A DNA stretch of 64,000 bases from the NCBI RefSeq assembly GCF_047948215.1, contig NC_134455.1, forward strand, positions 155,726,575-155,790,574, given 5' to 3'. Below the pieces are notes generated by a model. That model saw nothing but the letters and a program-made list of their open reading frames with translations. It was not told the DNA's origin and made no database searches. The position numbers and the translations under genes were made by a program. The DNA is from Lycorma delicatula (lineage: Eukaryota; Arthropoda; Insecta; Hemiptera; Fulgoridae). Shown here one piece after another: positions 24,666-34,944 of the stretch (its first letter is position 1; each line of letters opens with the position of its first letter).

Positions 24666-26190
24666 AGAAATAAAAACTTACAATAACTAGTTTCCAGAAA
24701 TGAAAGAAATTTAAATGAATTAAATATTAAAAAGATGAAATTTGGACAAAAATATTTTCAGAAACAAATTAAAAATGTCAAGAGTTTTCAGGAAAAACAA
24801 AGAGGAAAAAGGAGAAGAAAATCTTTCCAAAAAGATATATGAAGGTAGACAAGAATATAGCATTACTGGCAGAAAAGGATAGTTATAACGAAAAAAAAAA
24901 CAAATAAATAAATTGCGTGCGTACATATATTTATATTGGCTTGGATTAATTTATTTAAATTGTTTAAAATTTTTAATTTGTATAATTAAAGATAAATTAA
25001 TTGTTCCATGCGTGCTTGATAATCAAGAAACCGTATTTGTCACCAGTAAGGTATAAGTAACAAAATATAGAATTTGGGTTTTAGGTTTTTGAGGAAAAAC
25101 AGAAAAAACACAACTGTAGTAGTAAAATGAAAAACAAACACAAATAAGATTAAATTTTAGGGAAAAATTAATGATGAACAGCAAGCGGTTTGTTAAAAAA
25201 AAAAAAAGATTACAGGGCGCCTATTAACTTTCTACGTAAGAAAGAGTTCTAAATATTAATGTTGCATGAACATAACATAACGTGGCATAACATGGAGGTG
25301 ACGGAGTGAGAAATGAGAGGGTTAGTTACGCAAAACAAGAACGTTGTACTACAAGGCAGGGTACACTGTCGACCTAAATTGATTGTACACACACGACATT
25401 AATTAAATGCACGCAGCAGCACAGCTCCACACTTCATACAGCATTATCACAAATACCGTTCTCTCTCGACATCACCTAAGACTACTTCTCATTAAGAACA
25501 TAATACAGAACACATACACGTAATATAAACCAGAATTACAATTAAAAATTAATTTAATTAATAAAAAATTAAACGTTACGCAAATAGCTAATGTATTCTC
25601 CTTAAAAAAAAACATCCTAAAAATAGCGAAAAGAAAAATTTTAAATATTTTGAATTTTTATCAGATATATTAAGCTTATATTTATAAATTAGAAGTAAAA
25701 AGGTACAAAAATAGAATAAAATCTGATTAAAACAAAAGCATCAAATAACTAAAAAGAGAATTCAATAACAAACTGAAATCAAATACAAATGTAATACTTT
25801 TATGTAATAGATACCAATTGTTCAGTCAAACTCTGAAGCAGATAATAACATCAACAATTGGAAAGTTTAATCTGTTTATTGTTTAGTGAAATATTAATTT
25901 TTAATATTTGGTAAAAAACACATATTATCAGCTAGCTTTATATTATCGGCTACTATTTTACAGCATACTGGTTAGAAGGACTTCATATGAGTATGATGAC
26001 TTTTTATTACGATTAATTCACGTAAAATAATGTATACCTATACTATTATTTACAGAGGACGGGTTTTTTTCCGGATAAGCAAAACAAACTATCCGATCAA
26101 TCGCAACCAGATTTTTACGCATGTTTCTTTTCATAACTGAGAAGATTTATAGACATATTTCATGTCGAAAAAACATTAAAAACAACAATA
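24666..26190. other. AT-rich non-coding sequence
   Basis: No supported gene. At 26030-26165 there is a stretch similar to 58190-58335, listed separately. The 25260-25480 part is less AT-rich but shows no frame or motif I can name. Confidence 0.5.
26030..26170. repeat. Dispersed repeat shared with 58190-58335, copy 1
   Basis: Shares with the 58-kb copy the phrases TATACTATTAT, GATCAATCGCAACC, ATTTTTAC.CATGTTT and AACT.AGAAGATTT in the same order and spacing. Type is unknown; the phrase style is common in non-autonomous insect repeats. Ends are approximate. Confidence 0.6.
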
Positions 26191-26203
26191 AACAAAACAC
26201 GTT

Positions 26204-26378
26204 TTTATTTTTATTTTTTATTTTTTTTAACTTCCGGGACCATCGTTAGGAATTGCTTCAGAGGATGAGATGAATGATTTGTAGCGCATGTGAAAATGCC
26301 ATGCCTGACCGGGATTCGAACCCGGTACCTCCGGATGAAAGGCCGAGACGCTACCACTCGTGCCACGAAGGCCGGCAT
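26204..26378 (-). mobile_element. tRNA-derived SINE, head B + tail X
   Basis: The minus strand begins with a tRNA-like head (GCCGGCCTTCGTGGCACGAG) whose A box is TGGCACGAGTGG and whose B box GGGTTCGAATCCCGG is perfect, so an RNA polymerase III promoter is clearly present. After GGCATTTTCACATGCGCTA it ends with the tail CATCCTCTGAAGCAAT...TCCCGGAAGTTAAA and an A-rich run (T-rich on plus). A perfect 13-bp target-site duplication AACAAAACACGTT flanks it at 26191-26203 and 26379-26391. The tRNA-like part could be misread as a real tRNA gene, but it has no well-paired acceptor stem and is followed by a SINE tail. Confidence 0.92.
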
Positions 26379-26496
26379 AACAAAACACGTTAAAAAGATA
26401 ATGCTTCATTGCCGCCATACGTAGCATGTTGACTCTCCACTACGCAGCAGATATGGTGCGCTCAGGCAGCAATTTTTTACGTAGTAATTTGGCTCT

Positions 26497-26510
26497 CCGC
26501 TAGGTGGCGC
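26497..26510 (+). promoter_or_regulatory. CTCF-like insulator motif
   Basis: The sequence CCGCTAGGTGGCGC closely matches the CTCF core known from flies and vertebrates (CC.C.AGGTGGCGC). It lies in a GC-richer, non-repetitive patch (26430-26530) that contains a degenerate second copy of the same ~50-bp phrase (26425-26465 resembling 26480-26520). Whether it is bound cannot be seen. Confidence 0.35.
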
Positions 26511-26529
26511 AAATGTTGCGCTAAATTCA

Positions 26530-28375
26530 GTCTATTTAACATCGAGAGCTTACGCTACCGATAATTGTTAATTATTGACCATCAGCCGATTTTAATTCGT
26601 TTCTTTGATATACGTATCGTAGTTAGGTCAATGCAGTTGTATTCGATTTCTCAGGTAATACGATAAATTGGTTCTCTATAGGGGATAAATATTTGATGAT
26701 TCAAATTTATTTATTTATTTATCTATCCATTTTGGCGGTATTTGTTAAGCGATAAATATGGGTTAATTAATTGACAACGGACTGCTTCTAGCGCGAGAAG
26801 GTCGTGGGGTAGCCATGTGCACCGGCTCTCCGGCGCTAAATAAAGAATCCATTTTTTTACTGTTTAATACTTAACTATACTGTGTACTTATTATTATTAG
26901 TTAATTTATTAGTTAATATTAATCCCTTTCTTTTATTAATAAATAATAATAAAAATACAAGTAAATACAGTAAATAAAAATACAAATTAAAATAATCTAC
27001 GCTTAGAATTAAATTATATAATGTCTATTATTAATTTTTTTACAATATTAAGGCTATCTTTGATAAAAGTTTTGTTAATTTGATATTTTTGGAAACATAC
27101 GTAAACATTCATATAGTATTATTTTCAATCTCAATTTACCATCTACTTTATGTATTTTATTTAAAGAATTGCATTTCAACTGAGTTTGAATGAAAAAAAT
27201 TATTTATGAAATCTTTTGTATACGATTGACATCGTGTAACCAAACTTCGATAAGCGTGGTTTATCAAAGGTTCTCTTACTTTTGAAAGAAATAGTAAAAA
27301 AAAGCTGAAAAAGCATTTCATATTATAAAAATTACTAATTTCTCTAAGAAAGTAATAAAATTTGTCTTAACGTCCGATTTTCAATAAAAATAGATTGAGA
27401 TGTTACAAGTGGTAAGGTTGGCATGTAGACCGATCATTGGTAGGCGTGTTTGTAAATAATTCATTCAATAAATCAAAAATGGTAATATTATTGAAATAGA
27501 ACTACAAATAATTTCAGTTTTACTAATCACGTATAAAATTATATTAGCAGATATTTTTCGAAAAAATAATTAAATAAATTAAAGTACATTATAATTGAAT
27601 TTTAAAATTGATTAATGTAATTATTACTATCATTTTTTTCTATTGATGTTCTCATCTATAGCAAATACCAAAAAAATTATTTTTTAAAAATATTTACATT
27701 AAATGTGCATCTTTAAAATTCATTCGATAAATTAATTCTTTTTCGGAAAATATACGTACTGAATATCGGTTTTAAAGCGTTGATATTTAATTGAGCTAAG
27801 TTTTCTGCAGGTTTCCGTTTTTCACCCTGTTTTTCATACCTGTCGAGATAGTAACATCATCAATCACAAATAAACTCCTTCCATTTTCAATATATTGCTA
27901 CGGAATTGTTTTTCATTTGACTGCAGGCTGATACCAAATTCTCACGTTAGCGTTGTTGAAAATTTCGTACATTCTCTCATAAATAATAATTTGGGTATTT
28001 ATTATTTTCATATTTCTTTTCAAAAAAAATGTTTTATTAAAATACTTATAGGTTAATTTGTAGTAAAAATTTTGTTGATTTTGCAGAGCTCATATTTTCA
28101 AGTGCAATTTATTTTTATAAAAATTTCTATTTTGCATCATTAACTTTCTTCTGTTATTTTATTACAATTATAACAGTATTGTCGATGAAATTCGTCTTAA
28201 ACGGGTTTGTTTTAAAGCAGAAACGATCGCCCACACCATTTATTTATCGTTCATAATCCACAAGTTTATTAGAAGAAAGGACTACCAATTTCAAGATTTT
28301 TCAGCAGTTGTACAGTGTTTTCCTGATTAATTGAATTATTATCATTTTGGAAAATAGCATAATTTATCTCTTTCT
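26530..28375. other. AT-rich non-coding sequence
   Basis: No supported gene or mobile element; frames are short and AT-driven. Confidence 0.55.
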
Positions 28376-28380
28376 TTTTC

Positions 28381-28470
28381 GGTTAGCCTCCGGAATCACC
28401 GTAAGGTATTACTCCAAAGGACGAATACCTTACTTCTGGAGCATCAAAGGAGGAATGAGATGATTTAACA
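28381..28470 (-). mobile_element. SINE tail X fragment
   Basis: On the minus strand the end reads GTGATTCCGGAGGCTAACCG preceded by TTGGAGTAATACCTTACG, matching the common 3' tail of the SINEs at 17, 31.5 and 49.8 kb. The tRNA head is missing. Unlike other copies it contains a 10-bp perfect inverted repeat GTAAGGTATT/AATACCTTAC (28401-28410 and 28424-28433), seemingly a local inverted duplication. Confidence 0.7.
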
Positions 28471-29394
28471 TACCTAAGTCTGTCATAATGTTGTTTATTA
28501 TATCATAAGATAGAAAACATCATCAGTAACAGAAATACAAACAATACTTCAAACTGATATTAATCTCAAATTTTTCTTTCAGTTACATAAAGACTTTGTT
28601 AAAATAATGAGACGTTTGCCTACTTATCGTACGTTATGGCCACAGGTAGATTTATTTAAAACAAAAACGAAACTCCTATTTAAGATCACGGTCATTAAAA
28701 ACTCCTTGTCTTAACAATAAACTTCAGTCAGTCTATTTTAATGAAGTTCAAGAAGGCTGAGTACAACTTGAGTCCTTTCTAAGTTGATTTTGTATTTCTT
28801 TACAACCTCTGCTCAGCTAGCTGTTATGGTTCATCATTATCAAAACATAGTTTTCTCAACAAATTTGATTTACTTAGAAACCGCAATAAAAAAAATCACA
28901 CACTTTTTTGTTTTCGTATCTAAAGATTGATAGTACGTTATTTTCTTTACTATACAGCTGAGTTTTTGACATCAAAGTCTTCCATTTTACAATAGCTAAT
29001 GATTTTGATGAAGGATCCGTACGTGGATAGTTAGATCAAAAGCTTTACTGCTATGAAATATTGTCAAACTTCATCTTAAACACGGATAGACAATTTTTGT
29101 TTAATCGAATCAAATTATGTTTCATGAAGATTTCATGAGTAATGAGGTTACTTTGTTTTATTTTAAATTATTTAAAAACATAAATTTTATTTTGAAGGTC
29201 GTCAGCTTTGTTTGCACCAAAACAGAAAGGCTTGGTGCATCAAAGCCTAATGGTACATTAAAGCCTAATGAATAGTAACAACGATTTTAAAAGTTAACCA
29301 AGCACTTTAAATTTCATTAAATTTGTTTTCACGATCTTATCAAAGTTAACTATTCAACCTGTCGGTCAGTAGACTGGTAAGTTCTAAGGATATT
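28471..29394. other. AT-rich non-coding sequence
   Basis: No supported gene. It ends at a hairpin next to the R1-A copy. Confidence 0.5.
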
Positions 29395-29428
29395 ATTATT
29401 AAATCATTAACATAGATGATTTAATAAT
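29395..29428. repeat. 13-bp perfect inverted repeat next to a LINE 5' junction
   Basis: ATTATTAAATCAT (29395-29407) and its exact reverse complement (29416-29428) are separated by 8 bases, and end within a few bases of the first R1-A homology near 29430. Confidence 0.85.
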
Positions 29429-29429
29429 A

Positions 29430-30690
29430 CACTGAGAGGAAGCTAAGAGGTACAGTGAGAGTTCATAAATACCTAGGTGTTCTGCTTGATGAGAAGTTGC
29501 TGTTTAGCAACCATATTAAGCAAATAGCGGCTGACACCGTCTCTGTGAGGTACAAGCTTAGGAGGACATCTTGGAAGGATTACGGGTTGTCAGGCCGTCA
29601 TTTGTACATGGTGTACAGAGGTGTCTTCAAAATTATGGCTTCTTATCCTCCGACCGTTTGGGCGAATAGGTTGGACAAAAATAGAGCACTAATTCAGAAT
29701 TTAAGGAGTGCCCAGCGCAGAGCCTTAATAATATGCTCTGTTGTTTTTAAAACAATCTCCTACGAAGCTACCACCGGATTGGGAAAGGCTCTCCCAATTG
29801 ATTTAGAGGTGAAAGTTCGGGCAGCCATGGGGAAATTGTGAAGAGGTGGGGAAGCCGATGTATTTGGGATGCGGTTTCGAGCTGAGCCTGAACCCGAGCG
29901 GAATAGTGATCGCAATGCACCAGTTCTAAATTTTGAACAGTTGCCCATCTCCCGCCTGCAGAGGAGGCTTTACAACCTCGCGATGGATGCATGGCAGCAA
30001 GAATGGCACACCGCGACTAAAGGAAGGTCCTTGTATAGATTTATGCAGGACTAGCGGGGGATGGTATACCTCTCCTTCGGTTTTAAGAGTAACGGGTGCC
30101 CAGGTGCTCTCCAACCACGCGAACTTGAACCAATGTTTGTTCCGGTTCCGCCTGGCAGCTGATGAACTATGCGTCTGCGAGGAGGTCCAATCAAACGAAC
30201 ATATGATGTTCGACTGGCCAGCTCTGGTGGTTGGGGGGTGGCGACAGACCATGGAACCTAGAGGTCAAGGGAAAAATTGGCCACTCATAAGCGGCGAGTC
30301 AATGTGAGCCGCATTGTCGGACCGTGTGGGTGCTGCTTGAAGCCGTTGCTTTGTTCAACCTGCATCAGTAGTTTATTTAAGGAAAAGAGTCCTACCTAGC
30401 TGTTGTGAGAAGGCTACACGAGAGTTATGGCTGGCTATCAGCCAATTAAAGCTCCAAGCACTTTAATATTGATGGACAGTTACTTGCTGGCATTCAACGA
30501 CTTAGGCGCGGCAGCGAATTGCTGTGTTGACGAGATAAATTTAATCTATTGAATATCATATATATTTTAGTAGTTGACGGGTGCGTCTACCCGTTTCAGA
30601 ATGAACAACAAGTGAGCGGGGGACACGAAGCAAGCGGTGTGTGGCACCATGCTTGGTTCGCTCATGAAATTAGATTACTTCCAGCAGCTA
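29430..30690 (+). pseudogene. R1-A copy 3: 5'-truncated LINE ORF2 end plus 3' UTR
   Basis: The frame 29455-29841 reads RVHKYLGVLLDEKLLFSNHI (RT motif E region and after), then ASYPPTVWANRLDKNRALIQ and AQRRALIICSVVFKTISYEA, the post-RT domain of R1-clade ORF2. After a stop at 29839 it goes on across frameshifts (FRAEPEPERNSDRNAPVLNF, LYNLAMDAWQQEWHTATKGR) to the knuckle at 30120-30230 (LAADELCVCEEVQSNEH...), where the second knuckle Cys is lost (CVCEE rather than CVCGK still keeps C-x-C). A 3' UTR similar to 7320-7600 follows to about 30690, then homology fades, so the last ~100 bp of the R1-A 3' end are lost or replaced. This copy supplies the post-RT segment that shows where copy 2 is deleted. 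Confidence 0.85.
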
Positions 30691-30694
30691 GGAA

Positions 30695-31345
30695 TATTGT
30701 GATTAGTAGAACTCCAAACGTTGCGTCATATGCGCAGCTTGCGGCAATACCTGTAGCTTCAAAGAACATAATGTCCGAAATATCACCGGTCCAAGCAAAC
30801 ACAGTAAAACATATCATCGATCGGAAACTGAAGAGACGATCATCATGGGGAAATAGTCCGAAACCGATGCAGAAGAAAATAATTCCGTAAAGCCGAAAAA
30901 TGATCCTGCAACTAGTAGTACTGAAGTAAAGCTAAAAAAAGCAAAAACGGAAAGAAAGCCTGTGCCAACTGCAATTAAGGTTAAGATGTATGCAATCAAG
31001 GTGTACATTTGCATTTAAGGTTAGAAAAAACCCCTATTCAGGAATCCGCAAAATCAGAAGTAATGGTATTAGAAAAGAAGATTTTGAAAAACCAACGAAG
31101 GAGCATCCGAAAGAACGGAGGTCTTTTACCGAGAGGGTGAGGACTTTGGCCACCCCACATGTTTTAGCGGTGAGCCAATCTAGTTTGGACTTCTGGACTA
31201 TGATGTACTTCTCACCGCGCCACAGTAGCCTGTTTCGTCAGATTCCGGCAGTAGGAGATCCTCTGCGATTTCCGGCGGGGAATCTGAAGATACTATCTCT
31301 GAGACCTTAGATATCTCGGAATTTGTCATCGAGGCCTTTTGAAAG
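30695..31345 (+). pseudogene. Possible LINE ORF1 (gag-like) remnant
   Basis: Open but shifting plus-strand frames. About 30696-30888 reads IVISRTPNVASYAQLAAIPV then KHIIDRKLKRRSSWGNSPKP. About 30895-30990 is Lys-rich (KLKKAKTERKPVP), and 31010-31340 reads KPTKEHPKERRSFTERV followed by an acidic stretch ESEDTISETLDISEFVIEAF. A SYAQ motif followed by basic and acidic low-complexity regions occurs in LINE ORF1 proteins, but I see no zinc knuckle, so the assignment is tentative. It directly abuts the R1-A 3' region. Confidence 0.35.
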
Positions 31346-31488
31346 ATGGAGAAGAGGACAAAAAAAGGATAGGCTAAGTAAACCTAGGCGATAAGGTAGA
31401 AGAAGCTCATTTTTATGGGATTTTTGCCGAATTTTAGAGGAAGGATTAATTTTTGTGTGACATAAAGATGTTTTAATAATTCTGATAG

Positions 31489-31786
31489 GACCCACCGGGT
31501 TGGTCTAGTGGTTAACGCGTCTTCCCAAATCAGCTGATTTGGAAAGTCGAGAGTTCCAGCGTTCATGTCCTAGTAAAGCCAGTTATTTTTACACGGATTT
31601 GAATACAAGATCGTGGATACCGGTGTTCTTTGGTGGTTGGATTTCAATTAACCACACATCTCAGGAATGGTCGAACTGAGTATGTACAAGACTACACTTC
31701 AATTACACTCATACATATCATCCTCATTCATCCTCTGAAGAATTATCTAAACGGTAGTTACCGGAGGCTAAACAGGAAAAGAGAAA
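31489..31786 (+). mobile_element. tRNA-derived SINE, head A + tail X, copy 2
   Basis: Begins GACCCACCGGGTTGGTCTAG, with A-box-like TGGTCTAGTGG and a weak B box near CGTTCATGTCC. The body has ATACCGGTGTTCTTTGGTGG, and the tail CATCCTCTGAAG...TTACCGGAGGCTAAACAGG ends in GAAAAGAGAAAAA. A perfect 14-bp target-site duplication AATAATTCTGATAG lies at 31475-31488 and 31787-31800, defining both ends to the base. Confidence 0.95.
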
Positions 31787-31826
31787 AATAATTCTGATAG
31801 AGGTGGTTTTGTGCATTTGTTTAAGG

Positions 31827-31851
31827 GGCAAGGGTCGTTAGTACCCTTGCC
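31827..31851. repeat. Hairpin GGCAAGGGT/ACCCTTGCC
   Basis: A perfect 9-bp stem with a 7-base loop. A degenerate second version (GTGGCAAGGGCGC...ACACCC) occurs about 140 bp downstream at 31968-31990. It is probably part of an untranslated region of an old LINE; no terminator function is implied in a eukaryote. Confidence 0.6.
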
Positions 31852-32374
31852 TACATGTGTTTAATATTTTTAATATAACTATAATTTTAATCCTTGTAAC
31901 TGTGTTTTTAAAAATGATTTTGATTGTTTTTCCAAACGTTTCATAAGAAATGGTTTATATTTTTTAAGTGGCAAGGGCGCTTTACACCCTTTTCATCTTG
32001 TGTTTCTTTTGGGGTTTTAATGTCCTATGACAAATCTATATTAAATGATGTGCATTGACAAGACTAGTCTTTTGACTACATCGCAAGTGTTTTTATCACG
32101 ATGAGAAAAGAAATAATTTTCTTTTTCTTTTCCTTTAATGTGGAAAGGGACTAATGAACTAAGTAATCGATGACCTTAAAAACCTCAAAAAAATAAAAAA
32201 TAACAAGATTAATAATGAATAAACGGCATACAAAATTGTAATTCAAATAAGAACAAGATTTGTTTAAAAATAATTAAATTTTAAAACCAGAATAAAGTCT
32301 AACTTACTAAAAACGACCGCTAATATTATTAATACCTTATATTGCATTAACGACAAGACAAGATTAGACAATTC

Positions 32375-33140
32375 TAAAGTTCCAGACAAGCAGCGCAGAG
32401 CGGACGGCAGCCACACAGGCAGGTCTACTGGTGGTCAGCCGGGATAATGTCTCTCTGAAGGGAGACCCAGAGGAAACGACGGGTACTACTGAGAACAACC
32501 AGGCGCTCTGCGATTGGACTTGAAGCACTGGCAGGATTGAAGGCAGAGTATAAAATCATGAAGGGAAACCTAAGAGACGCTATTAGGCTGGCCAAAGCTG
32601 AGGCCTGGCAGCGGCTTGTGAATGACCTGGATGGTGACCCCTGGGGGAAGGCGTACCAGATAGTCATGAAAAAATACGGCAAACGCCACCCCAGGTTATC
32701 ATGGGATCAGGCGAATAGGACTGTATCATCTTTATTCACGGCCACTGAAAACGAATGGATAAGAATAGACGGAGGCCATGCACTACGCTTCTCGTTAGAA
32801 GAGCTACAATGGGCTGCGTCAAGAATTAATTAATGTGAAGAAGGGTACAGGACCAGGTTGGGCACTTGTGGCTATCACAAAATGCCTAGTGGCACGACAG
32901 CCATGGGCGATGTTAGACGCCTTCAACGCCGCTTTGGAGGGGGGTGATTTCCCCCGCTGCTGGAAAGAGGAATGATTAGTTCTCCTCTCTAAACTGGGGC
33001 TCCCACCAGCGGAGAAGTCGACATTTAGACCTTTTTGCATAAATGTAGGCCCTTCATGGGTAGGCGTAGCGTGTGAAACAGGAACGAGGCCTTTACACTT
33101 TAAATTTATAATGAAGATGTTATATACTACATTATGCTTG
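32375..33140 (+). pseudogene. R1-B: internal fragment of another R1-clade LINE (linker + RT start)
   Basis: The frame 32537-32833 reads AEYKIMKGNLRDAIRLAKAE then AWQRLVNDLDGDPWGKAYQI and VMKKYGKRHPRLSWDQ, the endonuclease-RT linker typical of R1-clade elements ('AK...W..L....D.DPWG..Y'). It continues with EELQWAASRIN, and after a frameshift with KKGTGPGWALVAITKCL, PWAMLDAFNAALEGGDFPRC and WKEE*LVLLSKLGLPPAEKS, the RT finger region. It ends near FRPFCIN (about 33040). It is truncated at both ends, has stops, lacks all RT catalytic motifs, and differs in sequence from R1-A. Confidence 0.75.
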
Positions 33141-33569
33141 TTGGCGAGCAATTAGGATTTACTGTTCGGGTTGGTCTAGGTACCTAGCTTTGTTTATAAA
33201 TGTTGCTGTTGTTTTATTATTATTATTATTATTAGTATCATCATCATTATATTGTACTGTTATTATATTGTTTTATTGCGCTACATAAGTTGGTGTACAT
33301 CATTTATGGTGCAAACTCATTACTACATATGTTGTGTAGTATGACCTACTAATAGAGCTGTATTATTGTAAATGTGTATAATAAATTTAATGTATTGTGC
33401 ATCCATTTTTAATGTTTAGTGACTTGGTTGTATGTATACTGAATTCTGTTGGTAAATAAATCTTGTTACACGTATAAGTGAGGTGCTTTACCTCATCTCA
33501 CTGAAGGACAATGAGATATATATATATTCGACTGACTAGAGCTAATGAATCTATACTGTGTGGATGTCA

Positions 33570-33800
33570 AACTCCACTAATGTGAATTTGAAAAAAAATT
33601 TCGAGGGGAACTGGCGAAAAAGATTTTGTCGCCAGGGGGTCGAATCGTGGGCACGTGCAGGGCCAGGAAGGCAGCCTCTTTGCTGAGGGCGTTCGGGTCC
33701 AGCAGATGGCTGGATCAGGACGTTCTGATGACGCATTGAGGACCCTCGAGGTTTGTGAGGTAGGCGCGCGATTGAGGGGGATATGCGTGGGGTGCATGCA
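33570..33800 (-). other. GC-rich island with an open-looking minus-strand frame
   Basis: Clearly GC-richer than its surroundings. One minus-strand frame reads about 60 codons (RAYLTNLEGPQCVIRTS, stop, SSHLLDPNALSKEAAFLALH, VPTIRPPGDKIFFASSPRNF) with a single internal stop; other frames are also open for 60-90 codons, as GC-rich sequence allows. I do not recognise a family. It could be part of a LINE, an exon relic or simply a repeat. A TGAGGT/ACCTCA hairpin lies just upstream at 33478-33494. Confidence 0.3.
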
Positions 33801-34940
33801 TAAATGGTATATAAAATATTGTACAAGTTTATTTAAATTATAAAATTTATTAATTACTTATTTTTAACATTTATCAATTAAAAAAAACATTATTTTCGAA
33901 AACAATTGGATATCTATTTATACAAATATCGTTATTAAAAGAGATATCTGATATTTTCCATATTTACACTGAATTATTATTTTCCCTACACTGAATTCAT
34001 TATTTGAAAATCAATTTTTTTTAAAATTAATTGGATTAAATTTAGGTTTATTTGAAATATATTCAGCGTACTGGATTTATTAATATTATTTTTTGTTCAT
34101 TACACTTATATTTTGTTATTTAATCCCAGATTTAAATGAATTATTCTATATGAATCTAAATAAAATTTCTAACAATTTTTATTGTTTACACAGTACATAC
34201 ACTAGTTTTCATTGATATGCATGTATTTATAGATGATATTATTATTCCTAAATTTCTCCGTGTTTTATATGCAATTTTTTCCTTATAGCCTCGTAAATCC
34301 TATTAATGTTATTTTAACAATTTATATATATCGTTAGTAAGCAGTTGTCTTTGCCGTTATTATTATTATTTTTAATCTTTTATAAAGAAATTACTGGAAA
34401 AAAATAACAAAGGTTTGGATAGTCCATCGCCATCTGGGCGACAGATCATCCAAAGTTCGACTGTATTTGTATATGTTCATTGTCTTCATAAAATAAATAA
34501 ATAATGTATATATTTATTTACTAGAACGATTTTTTCACAAAGTGTAATACTGTTAATTATCGTTTTGTATTTATAACATTAAAGGATATATATATACATA
34601 TACATACCCTGTTCATTTACATACCTAATTATATATACATATTATGTATTCAATTAATCACAAGTCATTAGCAGCATAAAGATAACCATTTAGTAACAGA
34701 AATTAATTACAATTGATTACCTTAAGGTGGTGAACAGTACTACTAATAAGATGCAAAGCCAACTGCCAAACTGACTGTTAGGTGAATTAAACTTTTCAAC
34801 GTTATTTCGACACTAGAAAAATACCTTCTAAATAAACTGACTACAACATATTTTTATGTATTGTATTTTCATACTATTCCGTTACCTCAAATTTAATTAT
34901 TTATTATCAGAAATACTACATATTATATTTTTTTTTTTAA
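33801..34940. other. AT-rich non-coding sequence
   Basis: No gene. Short TTA and TA runs only. Confidence 0.6.
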
Positions 34941-34944
34941 CGTA

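Noticed and set aside
26281..26378. A possible functional tRNA gene (perfect B box, good A box) on the minus strand
   Set aside because: No well-paired acceptor stem, an irregular anticodon stem, a following SINE tail, A-rich end and a 13-bp TSD show it is a SINE.
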